This document shows positions 22,049 to 31,925 of a stretch of DNA of 64,000 nucleotides, in pieces. The notes below the pieces were generated by a model, which was not told the origin of the DNA, ran no database searches, and saw only the letters and a list, made by a program, of their open reading frames with translations. This stretch comes from Palaemon carinicauda (lineage: Eukaryota; Arthropoda; Malacostraca; Decapoda; Palaemonidae). The position numbers were made by a program, and so were the translations under genes. How positions within the stretch are numbered: the first letter of the stretch is position 1; each line of letters begins with the position of its first letter. The DNA lies in the NCBI RefSeq assembly GCF_036898095.1, contig NC_090766.1, forward strand, positions 42,656,165 through 42,720,164, written 5' to 3'.

Positions 22049-24584
22049 CCTTAGACTTACGAGCCGATGAGGCTACAAGATCGTGTGTGTCCTTTTGTAT
22101 CAGGGCAGCAGACAAGTCCTTAACCAGCTCTTCGGGGAAGAGGAACTTCGAGAGCGGAGCAAAAAGGAGTTGTGACCTTTGACAAGGTGTAATGCTGGAG
22201 GAAAGGAAGGTACACAGCTGTTCCCTTTTCTTCAAAACCCCTGATACAAACATCGACGCAAGCTCACCAGATCCATCCCTAATGGCCTTATCCATGCAGG
22301 ACATTAATAGCATGGCAGAATCCTTGTCCGCAGGAGAGGTCTTCTTGCTGAGGGCCCCCAGGCACCAGTCTAGAAAGTTGAACATCTCAAATGCTCTAAA
22401 TACTCCCTTCAGTAAGTGATCAAGGTCTGAGAAGGTCCAGCAAACCTTAGAGCGCCTCATTGCAGTTCTCCGAGGCGAGTCTACCAGACTTGAGAAGTCA
22501 GCCTGGGCAGAGGCAGGTACTCCCAAGCCTGGTGCTTCTCCTGTGGCATACCAAACGCTCGCTTTCGAAGTGAGCTTAGTCGGAGGGAACATGAAAGAAG
22601 TTTTGCCAAGGTGTTGCTTAGTCTGCAGCCACTCCCCTAAGATCCTTAACGCTCTCTTAGAGGACCTTGCTAGGACTAGCTTAGTATAGGTGGACTTAGC
22701 TTGCTGTATGCCCAGCGAAAACTCAGATGGCGGAGAGCGGGGAATAGCAGAGACAAAGTGGTCTGGGTAAACCTCCCTAAGCAGAGCCAAGACCTTACGA
22801 AAGTCAATAGACTGTGGAGAAGGCTTGGATTCATCCACGTCTGACGAGGGATCCAGGTGTGCCGCCTCATCATCAGACGCCTCATCACCAGAGTGTAGCG
22901 AAGAGATCGGACAAGAATGCTGAACAGCAGAGTCAGAACGAGTAGGAACAATATTAGTGGTTTCCTCTTCAAGTAACTGTTGAGGGAAAACCTGAGGCTC
23001 AGACTGCAAAGGCTGAATAAAAGACGAAGCAGAAGGAAGGCGCATGGGTGGAGGAGGCTGACTCCTAGCATGAGTGGTTGAACCCAAGGGTTGCGCTTGC
23101 TGAGCGGTTGGCGGAAGCGGAGTAGCAAGTTCCTGTTCCTGTGGTGTGAGCGGAGCGCGATGAGGTAGAGGCTGCGCAGAACAAGGTAAATGTCTCGCAA
23201 GCTGAGGCTCCTGAGGCGCAAGGCTAAGTTGTAGTGGTGCTTGCCTTGTGGAGGGTTGAGCTCGCTGCAGCGAGAGCTGAGGAGACTGACTCATGGACGG
23301 GAGAGGTTGTTGTACCTCAACCGAGTGTTGCACCACTGGTGGAGCAGCAAGTGGAGGCGGAGGAAGAGAGGTATAATCCTCCTGATCCCATTGTAAAGGT
23401 TGCCTTAAAGAAGGCGGAGGCTGAACACCACTGGGAACAGCAAACTCAGAACGTGGCTCAACATCGTACGCCTGGCAGGTGGTACTGCGATCAGGCGGAG
23501 CGAGCGCAGGCGGAGCGAGCGCAGGCGGAGCGAGCGCAGGCGGAGGGAGTGTAGGCGGAGGCGGAGGCGCAACACTCTCAGCCCGACACTCACGCATCAA
23601 GTCCGAAAGCTGTGCTTGCATAGACTGTAGTAGAGTCCACTTGGGGTCGGCAGAAACTACAGTAGGCTGAGGTAAAGCCTTAACAGTCGAGCTCTGTTGT
23701 GGCAGAACCTTACTCCTCTTGGGCGGAGTGCAGTCGACAGATGACTGCGGCGAGTCAGAGCTGAGCCAATGACTGCAACCTGGCTGAGCACTCGCGGACT
23801 GGACTCTGCGTTTAAGTGGTCTCGAGACCTGAGACCAACGTTTCTTCCCTGACAGTTGATCAGCGGACGAGAAAAAGACGGGCTCAATCGTCTGCAGGTG
23901 GGAGTGACGGTCTTTGGAAGACACGCCCGCAACCACCGAGGATACTTCTGTGCGCCTAACAAGGCCTGCCGAACCCTTATGCCCTTCGACATTGCTTCTC
24001 CCCTGGGCTTGGGAGCTTGCAAGAGGTCCCGGACTGGGAGGACGACTGGCTCGCACAGAAGTATCCTCACGCACCACACTGGCACTGACACTAGCACTTG
24101 GCACTGCACTGACACTAGCACTCGTCACAGCACTGGCACTAATTCCACCCACTGCACTCTTGACCTTAAGTTCCTTGACTTCGGCCATCAGAGACTTATG
24201 ATCACTTACCACTGACTCTACTTTATCACCTAAGGCCTGAATAGCACGCAAAACAACAGACATATCAGGCGGAGGGCAAACAGTAGGTTCGGGGGTAGCC
24301 ACTACAGGGGTAGGAAAAGGTAGGGGATCATGAGGTGAGGAAAAAAGTGAAGAGTGAGAAGAACTCCTCCTAACTCTACCTCTCTCTAACTTAGTTGAAT
24401 ATTTCAAAAGACGGACAAATTCCAGTTCCGAAAGTCCGGCGCATTCCTCACATCGATTTTCTAACTGACAGGGCCTGTCCCTACAGTCAGAACAAGCGGT
24501 GTGAGGATCTACCGAGGCCTTCGGAATACGCCTATTGCAAGACCTACATCGTCTATGGGAGGGGGCTTGCGAAATGTCAGACAT
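21882..24584 (-). CDS. Gag-like protein of F1 copy 3
   Basis: 900 codons; it probably coats element RNA. The start ATG at 24584 follows the leader, and the frame ends in a Lys/Ser/Arg-rich tail. The N-terminus has a Cys cluster (C13, C16, C31, C34, C39, C45, C48), arranged as CxxC pairs that could bind zinc. There follow a Ser/Pro-rich part with PGPLASSQAQGRSNV, a nuclear-signal-like PPKRSKV, then a long Pro/Gln-rich low-complexity region with a tandem LAPPA repeat (15-bp unit, three copies near 23500-23545). The C-terminal third is globular-looking (SSKRALRILGEWLQ to LDHLLKGVFRAFEMFNFLDW) with VSGVLKKREQLCTFLSSSI. I recognise it as gag by position and composition; no canonical CCHC knuckle is seen. 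Confidence 0.75.
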   Translation of the reverse strand: MSDISQAPSHRRCRSCNRRIPKASVDPHTACSDCRDRPCQLENRCEECAGLSELEFVRLLKYSTKLERGRVRRSSSHSSLFSSPHDPLPFPTPVVATPEPTVCPPPDMSVVLRAIQALGDKVESVVSDHKSLMAEVKELKVKSAVGGISASAVTSASVSAVPSASVSASVVREDTSVRASRPPSPGPLASSQAQGRSNVEGHKGSAGLVRRTEVSSVVAGVSSKDRHSHLQTIEPVFFSSADQLSGKKRWSQVSRPLKRRVQSASAQPGCSHWLSSDSPQSSVDCTPPKRSKVLPQQSSTVKALPQPTVVSADPKWTLLQSMQAQLSDLMRECRAESVAPPPPPTLPPPALAPPALAPPALAPPDRSTTCQAYDVEPRSEFAVPSGVQPPPSLRQPLQWDQEDYTSLPPPPLAAPPVVQHSVEVQQPLPSMSQSPQLSLQRAQPSTRQAPLQLSLAPQEPQLARHLPCSAQPLPHRAPLTPQEQELATPLPPTAQQAQPLGSTTHARSQPPPPMRLPSASSFIQPLQSEPQVFPQQLLEEETTNIVPTRSDSAVQHSCPISSLHSGDEASDDEAAHLDPSSDVDESKPSPQSIDFRKVLALLREVYPDHFVSAIPRSPPSEFSLGIQQAKSTYTKLVLARSSKRALRILGEWLQTKQHLGKTSFMFPPTKLTSKASVWYATGEAPGLGVPASAQADFSSLVDSPRRTAMRRSKVCWTFSDLDHLLKGVFRAFEMFNFLDWCLGALSKKTSPADKDSAMLLMSCMDKAIRDGSGELASMFVSGVLKKREQLCTFLSSSITPCQRSQLLFAPLSKFLFPEELVKDLSAALIQKDTHDLVASSARKSKVATSVPKTYRSPVADTPATRFIPPFRGRAPSRGSSRPDSYRSKSRKGSKTSKGKN

Positions 24585-24794
24585 CTTGAATCCAAAGAGT
24601 TAGCCAAAGGGGGTTCCAAAATCAAGCAAAAGATCGTTAACCGTTAATCAGGACTATATAAAAGCTATCTAGCTAATATAAGAAGGTTTCCAGTAAAGCG
24701 ACAGCCGAAATCTGAGAGAATACTTCACCAATTAGCCGTGAAAATACTCGAAGATCATAAGCGTATCCCAGAACGTCTTGCCGGAAGCACGACA
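24585..24794 (-). promoter_or_regulatory. 5' leader of F1 copy 3
   Basis: About 210 bp between the right ITR and the gag ATG. The minus strand contains TTTTATATAGTCC near 24655, which could act as a TATA-like element, but a promoter is not demonstrable. The part nearest the ITR (CCAGTAAAGCGACAGCCG) is shared with copy 4; the part next to gag is unique to copy 3. Confidence 0.35.
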
Positions 24795-24953
24795 GAGGAA
24801 TAATTGAGGAGGTGTCAACAAGAAGTACTTTAGTACCTGGCCACAGGTGGCGCTGGTAAGTACACCCCCTTCTAGTATTGTGATAGCTGGCGTATCCCTC
24901 CATAGAATTCTGTCGGGCAACGGAGTTGACAGCTACATGATTATCGGGTAAGT
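24795..24953 (-). repeat. Right ITR of F1 copy 3
   Basis: Inverted partner of 18233-18391, ending ATGATTATCGGGTAAGT, followed by the terminal TTAATATTGAAAA. Confidence 0.92.
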
Positions 24954-24966
24954 TTAATATTGAAAA

Positions 24967-25497
24967 TTCACTATTATTATTACTATTATTATCATCACTT
25001 GCTAAACTACAATACTAGTTAGAAACTCAGGGTGTTATAAGGCCAAGGGGTCCACGGTGAAAATAGCCCAGTAAGGAAACAAAGACACAGATAGAATAGT
25101 GTCCCTGAGTGTACCCTAAGACAGAGAACTCTCACCCCAGACAGAGGAACACCATGGTACAGAGGCTATGGCACTACCCAAGAGTAGGGAACATTATTTT
25201 GATTTTGGAATGTCCTTCTCCTAGAATAGCTGCTTACCATAGCAAAAGAGTCTCTTCTACCCTTACCATGAGGAAATTGGTCAATGAACAATTACAGTGC
25301 AGAAGTTAACCCCTTGAGTGAAGAACCTTTCAGCTATCATAGTGTTGTCAGGTGTATGAGGAAAGAGGAAAATGCGTAAAGAATAGGCCAGACTATTCGG
25401 TGTATGTGTAGGCAAAGAAAAAATGAGCCATAATTAGAAAGGAATACAGGGAAAGTACCCTATAACTCTCTGGAGGTAGTATCTCACCAAACCGTTT
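24967..25497 (+). repeat. Interspersed retroposon-like repeat R, copy 1
   Basis: It begins with (ATT)n, then GCTAAACTACAATACTAGTT, and carries the family landmarks AAAATAGCCCAGTAAGGAAA, ACCATGGTACAGAGGCTATG, GTTGTCAGGTGTATGAGG and ATAACTCTCTGGAGGTAGTA. The same order occurs at 52198-52825 and, inverted, at 45425-46090. The simple-repeat end suggests target-primed insertion. Encoded function unknown. Confidence 0.8.
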
Positions 25498-25830
25498 TTT
25501 AGCATTGTTGGAATTTTCTCATTCTTGAATTGGTGAAATCACTTGAGCAAACTTTCCCAAAGAATATATCTTTCCTGATTACGTTATGTCATCAAGTGTA
25601 ATAAACTAAACTAAGATCAAAGTCCACCTTAAGACTTTAGAGATATTTCACTCATTCACCTAATAAAGTAAAATTATTACATAATTTTGGAGTAAAAGAA
25701 CTTTGGGAGTTCTGCAGCGAATGTTTTTATGTTGAACAGACTGATATAGGTCTCTCATAGTTTATGTATGACAGATCTATTTTAGCATTGATGCTGACCA
25801 TAAGGTATTTTATATTGATTGTTGATTATT
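25498..25830. other. AT-rich DNA, no gene seen
   Basis: Nothing recognisable between two repeat R pieces. Confidence 0.4.
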
Positions 25831-25960
25831 TCTCATGTAGTTTATTCATTTCCTTTCCTCACTTGGCGATTTATTCCTGTAGGAGCCATTGGGCTTGTAG
25901 CACCCTGCTTTTCCAACTAGGGTTTTAGCTTAACTAATCAGAATAACAATAATAATCATA
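25831..25960 (-). repeat. Repeat R terminal fragment, inverted
   Basis: TTTCCTTTCCTCACTTGGCG, then CCTGCTTTTCCAACTAGGGT and an imperfect (AAT)n: the reverse-complement terminus of repeat R. Confidence 0.75.
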
Positions 25961-26568
25961 TTTCAAACAATCTCTGAAGACAAATTAGCAAACATGATAA
26001 AGGCAGTAGAAATATTATCAATATTTCCAGATTCCAAAGATGAAACTTAACAGCCTTTAAGTACAAACTTCTCCCTTGTGATAAAATATATATGTATCCA
26101 TTAACATTGCCTTCCACATTTAATGCAGACTTTTACCTTTGTTTCCTTTGCCAGGGTGGTAATAAAATAACCTGCATTTATTCAGCTGTTTGTCTGTCTG
26201 TTAGCAGGTATACGGCAAAACTACTTTCGGGATCCTCACCAACTTTAACAACGGATAAGTATTAAGCTCCAGGAGAACCCATTAGATTATGGAGGTGATC
26301 CAGATCAAGATAGCAACTCTTGTTATTATTGTTAATAATATATGTTAAAATCATTCATGGTCAACATGCTAACAAGGGAAAGCTCGGTCCGTAGACTCGA
26401 GTCAAATTGACACTCTTCATTAATGGAGGTCTGAAATGACTGACTGCTCTTTCTACTACTTCTTCCAAATGCATTTAGAATGTTTGTCATCTAAAACTTT
26501 ACAGCAAAGTTTAACCATAACACCTAACACAACTAACCAGTTGGGAAACAAAATACTAGGCTTAAAAT
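25961..26568. other. AT-rich DNA with a possible old retroposon piece
   Basis: Around 26180-26300 a stretch with TTTGTCTGTCTGTTAGCAGG resembles the tail of widespread arthropod retroposons. Otherwise no supported feature. Confidence 0.3.
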
Positions 26569-26869
26569 ATAGGTCTCTCAACTTACAAACTAAATTGGTT
26601 TCAAGAAGCTGTTTGTTAGTTGAATTTTGTTACATTTTGGCCTAGGGTAGGCTTAACCTGAACCCTATGACCATAATTTCCAGCTACAAAAGTCAACAAA
26701 TATTCAGGTTTTACATGAAATAAATATCATGTTATTATAAATGCCAATTTGCTTACTGTATTCAATGATATAGTATTGATTTATTACTGTATTTTTTCAT
26801 CTTATCTTTGTTATTTTCAATTGGATTTGTGCTTTTATCTCCGAATGTTTGTGAGTTGAGGACCTTCTG
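26569..26869. mobile_element. Tigger/pogo-like MITE, second copy
   Basis: Ends are inverted: GGTCTCTCAACTTACAAAC on the left and GTTTGTGAGTTGAGGACC plus TTCTG on the right, flanked by TA on the right. About 300 bp and non-coding. Same termini as 2190-2475. Confidence 0.6.
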
Positions 26870-26991
26870 TACCGCACTTCAAAAGATCACTAGACCGCTC
26901 TACGGTGTCCCACACATCTTACAATGCATAATCAGTGTACGATGAAACAATGGTTTTAAGGCATCACATTGTACATTATCTCATCAATTAA

Positions 26992-27273
26992 CCCTTTTAC
27001 CCCCAGGCTATTTGGAAATTTCCAACCCTTAACCCCCAGGGGGTTATTTTTTTCCCAGCACATTTTGCAGTATATTTTTTTTAAATTGCTCTAACAGCCT
27101 TAATTTTTGTCCTAGCGAGGTCAGGTTGGTCTCATTCTCTTGAAAAATGCCTGAATTTTCTCAAAAAAATGATCAAAAATAGCATTTTTTTGCAAGGACG
27201 TACCAGTACGTCCATGGGGGTAAAGGGATGGCTTTTGTGAAACGTACCAGTACGTCCTTTGGGGGTAAAAGGG
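26992..27273. mobile_element. piggyBac-like MITE with TTAA duplications
   Basis: A 282-bp element bounded by CCCTTTTACCCCCA on the left and GGGGGTAAAAGGG on the right, flanked on both sides by TTAA (26988-26991 and 27274-27277). TTAA target duplication with CCC...GGG termini is the hallmark of piggyBac transposons. Internally, GGACGTACCAGTACGTCC and a second ACGTACCAGTACGTCC form short palindromes near the right end, and the TGGGGGTAAA motif is repeated. There is no ORF, so it is non-autonomous. Confidence 0.85.
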
Positions 27274-27277
27274 TTAA

Positions 27278-27686
27278 AACCTTTTTTTTTTTCAAAGTAA
27301 AATAATTCTAGTTAGTTCAATGACTTACCTTTACATGCTCCAAATGCATGGTAACCAGACTCAAGTCACTACCGATGGATGGCATGATGCACTGTACTGT
27401 ATCTCGATCAATTTGTGTTCAACGTTGATCCTCCTGAAACGGCATAAAAATATCAGAGGAAAAGTTCAATTGTTTGACTTCTCAAAAGGAAATATCAGAA
27501 TAATACCTATACCTCTGAATAGGGTAATAAAAATCCTATTACTTTTCAATAAACGTCTAAAGACCTTGAGCAAAATTTTTCAGAGTACAACAAGGTACAG
27601 TATTACTTTCAGAATACAATCATTGCCTGATTAACACATTTGAAGCCCAATGTCAATTCAATAAAAAATATTTATACTATAAAGCT
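27278..27686. other. AT-rich DNA, no gene seen
   Basis: A 104-codon plus-strand ORF (27320-27634) has no recognisable motif and is not supported as a gene. Confidence 0.4.
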
Positions 27687-27984
27687 TTAATTAAATATGA
27701 CAAATTTGGAAGTAATTTGTATTTTTCCTAGCAATGCAACCCTGGAGCTCTTTACTATGGAGTATTATTTTGGCGAAGCTGAAACCAGCCGATAAGATTT
27801 TTTGTCAGCGTGTAACTACCCACCACTACATAGCGGGGACAGGGAGCAGGGTAGGTTAACCCTCCCGCTCACACCAGCACTAGCGACTAACCGTCACTTT
27901 TGTAATTTCGGCAGGGCTTTCAGGGTGTTGTTGCTGGCAGGTCAGTATGTGTAAAGAGTTCTAGGTTTGTATTGCTTGGAAATA
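27687..27984 (-). mobile_element. Left terminal region of an F2 DIRS-like element, split by F1 copy 4
   Basis: It starts AAATTTGGAAGTAATTTGTA, then TTTTTCCTAGCAATGCAAC, and ends AGTTCTAGGTTTGTATTGCT. The two ends of this segment are inverted relative to each other, giving the same snap-back layout as the F1 left end. Its sequence would continue (AATACAAATTACTTCCAAAT) at 34636, on the far side of F1 copy 4. Confidence 0.75.
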
Positions 27985-28019
27985 TGTTATTTTTATTAGT
28001 AAAATAAATTTTTGAATAT

Positions 28020-28178
28020 ACTTACCCGATAATCATGTAGCTGTCAACTCCGTTGCCCGACAGAATTCTATGGAGGGATACGCCAGCTATCACAATACTA
28101 GAAGGGGGTGTACTTACCAGCGCCACCTGTGGCCAGGTACTCAAGTACTTCTTGTTGACACCTCCTCAATTATTCCTC
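28020..28178 (+). repeat. Left ITR of F1 copy 4
   Basis: Inverted partner of 34465-34623. It carries the private variant GGTACTCAAGTAC. Confidence 0.92.
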
Positions 28179-28223
28179 GGTCCACTGGTTCTCTATGGGG
28201 AGGAAGGGAGGGTCGATTAAATC

Positions 28224-28315
28224 ATGATTATCGGGTAAGTATATTCAAAAATTTATTTTACTAATAAAAATAACATTTTTCAATATTAAACTTACCCGAT
28301 AATCATGTAGCTGAT
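28224..28315. repeat. ICR of F1 copy 4
   Basis: Same sequence arrangement as the ICR of copy 3, with TTACTAATAAAAATAACATT at the junction centre. Confidence 0.9.
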
Positions 28316-28698
28316 TCACACCCAGGGGGGTGGGTGAAAACCAGTGTACAAGATTAAAGGATAGCTAAGTATCCCGTATTTCATATAATCAGTTATCCAC
28401 AATAACAATGAAATAATAAGTACCTGGTAAGGAAGTCGACTTGAACCGTTACTCTGCCTTTAATAAGATCGTCTTCCTTACTGAGCGCAGCGTTCCTCTT
28501 GGGAGGCTGAATCAACTCAAAGGTGCTAAAGTATACAGGGCTGCAACCCATACTAAAGGACCTCATCACAACCTTTAACCTCGGCGCTTCTCAAGAAAGA
28601 ATTGACCACCCGCCAAATCAACAAGGATGTGGAAGGCTTCTTAGCCGACCGTACAACCCATAAAAAGTATTCAAGAGAAAGGTTAAAAGGTTATGGGA

Positions 28699-29880
28699 TT
28701 ATGGGAATGTAGTGGCTGAGCCCTCGCCTACTACTGCATTCGTTGCTACGAATGGTCCCAGGGTGTAGCAGTACTCGTAAAGAGACTGGACATCTTTGAG
28801 ATAGAATGATGCGAACACTGACTTGCTTCTCCAATAGGTTGCATCCATAACACTCTGCAGAGAATGGCTCTGTTTGAAGGCCACTGAAGTAGCCACAGCT
28901 CCCACTTCATGTGTCCTTACCTTCAGCAAAGCAAGGTCTTCTTCCTTCAGATGAGAATGTGTTTCTCTAATCAGAAGCCTGAATAGTAAGAAACTGAGTT
29001 CTTAGAACTTGGAAAAGAAGGTTTCTTGATAGCACACTATAAGGCTTCTGATTGTCCTTGTAAAGGTTAAGACCTTTTTAGATCGTACCTAAGAGCTCTA
29101 ACTGGGCAAAGTACTCTCTTCAGATCATTCCCCACCAAGTTGGACAGGCTTGGGATCTCGAACGACTTAGGCCAAGGACGTGAAGGAAGCTCGTTTAGCA
29201 AAAACCGAGCTGCAAGGAACATGTAGCCGTTTCAGATGTGAAAACAATGATCCTGCTGAAGGCGTGGATCTCACTTACTCTTTTAGCTGTTGTCAAGCAC
29301 ACGAGGAAAAGAGTTTTTAATGTGAGGTCCTAAAAAGAGGCTGATTGGAGAGGTTCAAATCTTGATGACATAAGGAACCTTAGGACCACGTCTAGATTCC
29401 AGCCTGGAGTGGACAACCGACGTTCCTTTGAGGTCTCAAAAGACCTAGGGAGGTCCTGTAGATCTTTGTTGGTGGAAAGATCCAAGCCTCTGTGGCGGAA
29501 AACCGCTGCCAACATACTTCTGTAACCCTTGATCGTAGGAGCTGAAAGGGATCTTACTTTCCTTAGATATAACAGGAAGTCAGCAATCTGGGTTACAGTG
29601 GTACTGGTTGAGGAAACTGCATTGGTCTTGTACCAGCTACGGAAGACTTCCCCTTGAGACTGATAGATTCTGAGAGTGGATGTTCTCCTTGCTTTGGCAA
29701 TCGCTCTGGCTGCCTCCTTCGAAAAGCCCCTAGCTCTTGAGAGTCTTTCGAAAGTCTGAAGGCAGTCAGACGAAGAGCGTGGAGGATTGGGTGTACCTTC
29801 TTTACGTGAGGTAGACTTAGAAGGTTCACTCCTAGAGGAAGAGTCCTGGGAATGTCGACCAGCCATTGCAGTACCTCTAA
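28699..29880 (-). pseudogene. YR gene of F1 copy 4, inactive
   Basis: Recognisable YR broken by frameshifts. N-terminal half: IAKARRTSTLRIYQSQGEVF, VTQIADFLLYLRKVRSLS, LSTPGWNLDVVLRFL. C-terminal piece (28929-28699): LKVRTHEVGAVATSVAF, then FASFYLKDVQSLYE. The second catalytic arginine of the HxxR box is replaced by glycine (HEVG). That would be expected to abolish strand transfer even if the frame were intact. Confidence 0.85.
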
Positions 29881-31021
29881 GAACCATTCTCTCGCAGGCC
29901 AGAGCGGAGCCAACCAACGTCAGCCGTGTCCCTTTGTGAGAGGAGAACTTCTGAAGTACCCTGTTGACAATCTTGAACGGCGGGAATGCATACAGGTCGA
30001 GATGGAACCAATCCAGCAGAAAAGCATCCACGTGAACTGCTGCTGGGTCTGGAATCGGAGAACAATACAACAGGAGTCTCTAGGTTATCGAGGTAGTGAA
30101 CAGATCTATGGTTGGCTGACCCCACAGGGCCCAAAGTCTGCTGCAAACATTCTTGAGAAGGGTCCACTCTGTGGGGATGACCTGACCCTTCCGGCTGAGG
30201 TGATCTGCCATGACATTCATACCGCCCTGAATGAACCTCGTTACCAGTTAGCTTTCGATCTTTAGACCAGATGAGTAGGTCCCTTGCGATCTAGAACAAC
30301 TTCCACGAAAGAGTCCCTCCCTGCTTGAAGATGTAAGCCAGGGCTGTGGTGTTGTCAGAGTCCACCTCCACCACTTTGTTAAGCTGGAGGGACTTGAAGT
30401 TTATCAAGGCCAGAATAACCGCCAACAACTCCTTGCAATTGATGTGAAGTGTCCTTTGCTCCTGATTCCATGTTCCCGAGCATTCTTGTCCGTCCAAAGT
30501 CGCACCCCAGCCCGTGTCTGATGCGTCCGAGAGGAGACGGCGGTCGTGTTTCTGAACAGCCAAAGGTAGACTTCCTTGAGAAGAAAGCTGTTCTTACACC
30601 ACGCGAGAGAAGACCTCCTCTCTTCGGAAACAGGAACTGAGACCGTCTGTAGCGTCATGTCCTTTATCCAGTGAGCAGCTAGATGATACTGAAGGGGGGG
30701 GAGGTGGAGTCTCCCTAACACGATGAACAGGGCCAGCGATGAAAGTGTCCCTGTTAGACTCATCCACTACCTGACTGAGCATCGGTTCCTTCTCAGCATG
30801 CTCTGGATGCATTCTAGGGCTTGGAAGATCCTTGGGGCCGACGGAAAAGTCCGAAAAGCTCGACTCTGAAGATCCATACCCAAGGAGACAATGGTCTGGG
30901 ATGGGACGAGCTGAGACTCCTCAAAATTGACCAGGAGGCCCAGTTCCTTGGTCAGATCCATAGTCCATTTGAAAATCTCCAGACAGCGACGACTTGTGGG
31001 AGCTCTTAAAAGCCAGTCGTC
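29881..31021 (-). pseudogene. RT, RNase H and methyltransferase-like fragments of F1 copy 4
   Basis: Order on the minus strand: RT C-terminal part with decayed SRRCLEIFKWTMDLTKELG, LSDASDTGWGATLDGQECSG and CKELLAVILALINFKSLQL of RNase H, then DAFLLDWFHLDLYAFPPF of the methyltransferase-like region. Frames change several times. Homology to copy 3 ends at about 31021, right after the AGTCGTC that encodes part of the RT active site, so the RT palm upstream is missing. Confidence 0.8.
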
Positions 31022-31628
31022 TGACGGAGCCGGACACAAGATCATGGTACTGCTGCACAGTCTGTGAACTGTCAATCATGGGCAAGCGAGGAAGTACAGT
31101 GACAACCCGAATCTGTCTAGACTGTCTGGGTCGTACAGACAAACTCCTTATCGGGTTGCTGAGGTTGCCGCACTGCGTCACAACAAGTCACTTCTGTTGG
31201 TTGTTGAACGTCTTCCCCGTGACACATTGACTCCGTAAACAAAAAATCCTCTAACAAGGACTAAGCTTGGACTGCATGTCTTGTAACACAGCTCAAGGTC
31301 TATGGGAGCAGGTGTGGTAACAGACGGGATTAGCGACTGAAGTGGAACCATTACCTTCCCTGGAAGCATGTTATGCTTAAATAAAAGTCCATAGGAGGCT
31401 ATGCAGCTAAAGGCTCCCTCCAAATGACAGAGTCCTCAAGGGAATATCAGAAGGAGGGAGAAAAGAACTTTCTCATCTACAGGGACCATATCCTAGAAAA
31501 GCTAAGTTCTCTCAGTGAGGGTTCACTGGTGCAAAAGCAGCAGACTAGAAGGCAACGTTATGAAACTGCTTGACAGTCTAGTGAGTTGGCAACAACCAAA
31601 GATGTGTGACTGAGAAGCATGCGGTAAG
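31022..31628 (-). other. Gag-region module shared by F1 copies 2 and 4
   Basis: Starts GACGGAGCCGGACACAAGAT and parallels 11392-12110 of copy 2 (shared GTACTGCTGCACAGTCTGTG and GGCAACGTTATG), with internal deletions. It is absent from copy 3. Frames are broken. Confidence 0.65.
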
Positions 31629-31925
31629 GTATGCAGAGCATGTTGTATGCAGAGTATGCTGTATGCAGAGCATGCTGTATGTAGAGCATGTTGTATGCAG
31701 AGCATGCTGAATGCAGAGCATGCTGTATGCAGAGCATGTTGTATGCAGAGCATGCTGAATGCAGAGCATGCTGTATGCAGAGCATGTTGTATGCAGAGCA
31801 TGCTGTATGCAGAGCATGCTGTATGTAGAGCATGTTGTATGCAGAGCATGCTGAATGCAGAGCATGCTGTATGCAGAGCATGTAGTATGCAGAGCATGCT
31901 GTAAGCAGAGCATGTAAGGTAAGCA
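31629..31925. repeat. 16-bp minisatellite, about 18 units
   Basis: The unit is close to TATGCAGAGCATGCTG, with a few substitutions (GCATGTTG, TATGTAG, CTGAATG) and the internal palindrome GCATGC. Because 16 is not a multiple of 3, every minus-strand frame stays open and encodes the same 16-residue periodic peptide in rotated phase. The overlapping ORFs here are therefore artefacts of the repeat. Confidence 0.95.

Larger units (their letters stand above)
18197..24966 (-). mobile_element. F1 DIRS-like element copy 3, the most complete copy (about 6.8 kb)
   Basis: This is a full-length DIRS-type YR retrotransposon on the minus strand: right ITR, short 5' leader, gag (24584-21882), RT-RNase H-methyltransferase-like ORF (22048-19823), YR (20096-18924), ICR (18436-18526) and left ITR. 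All three ORFs are open over their full length. The ITRs are inverted (18233-18391 and 24795-24953), as in DIRS1. There is no LTR, no aspartic protease and no DDE integrase. The right end lies next to the (ATT)n start of an interspersed repeat. The termini carry no obvious target duplication, as expected of YR integration. It could be a recently active, possibly autonomous copy, but activity is not shown by sequence alone. Confidence 0.93.

Noticed and set aside
22676..24121. ORFs of 154-181 codons on the minus strand and several on the plus strand within gag
   Set aside because: Shadows of the gag frame in repetitive, GC-richer sequence.
18197..24966. Target-site duplication around F1 copy 3
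   Set aside because: The flanks (CTTGAATA on the left, TTCACTATTA on the right) share no duplication beyond chance, as expected for YR integration.
31629..31925. Regular repeats that might suggest a CRISPR array
   Set aside because: Units are contiguous 16-mers with no spacers, in a eukaryotic retroelement.
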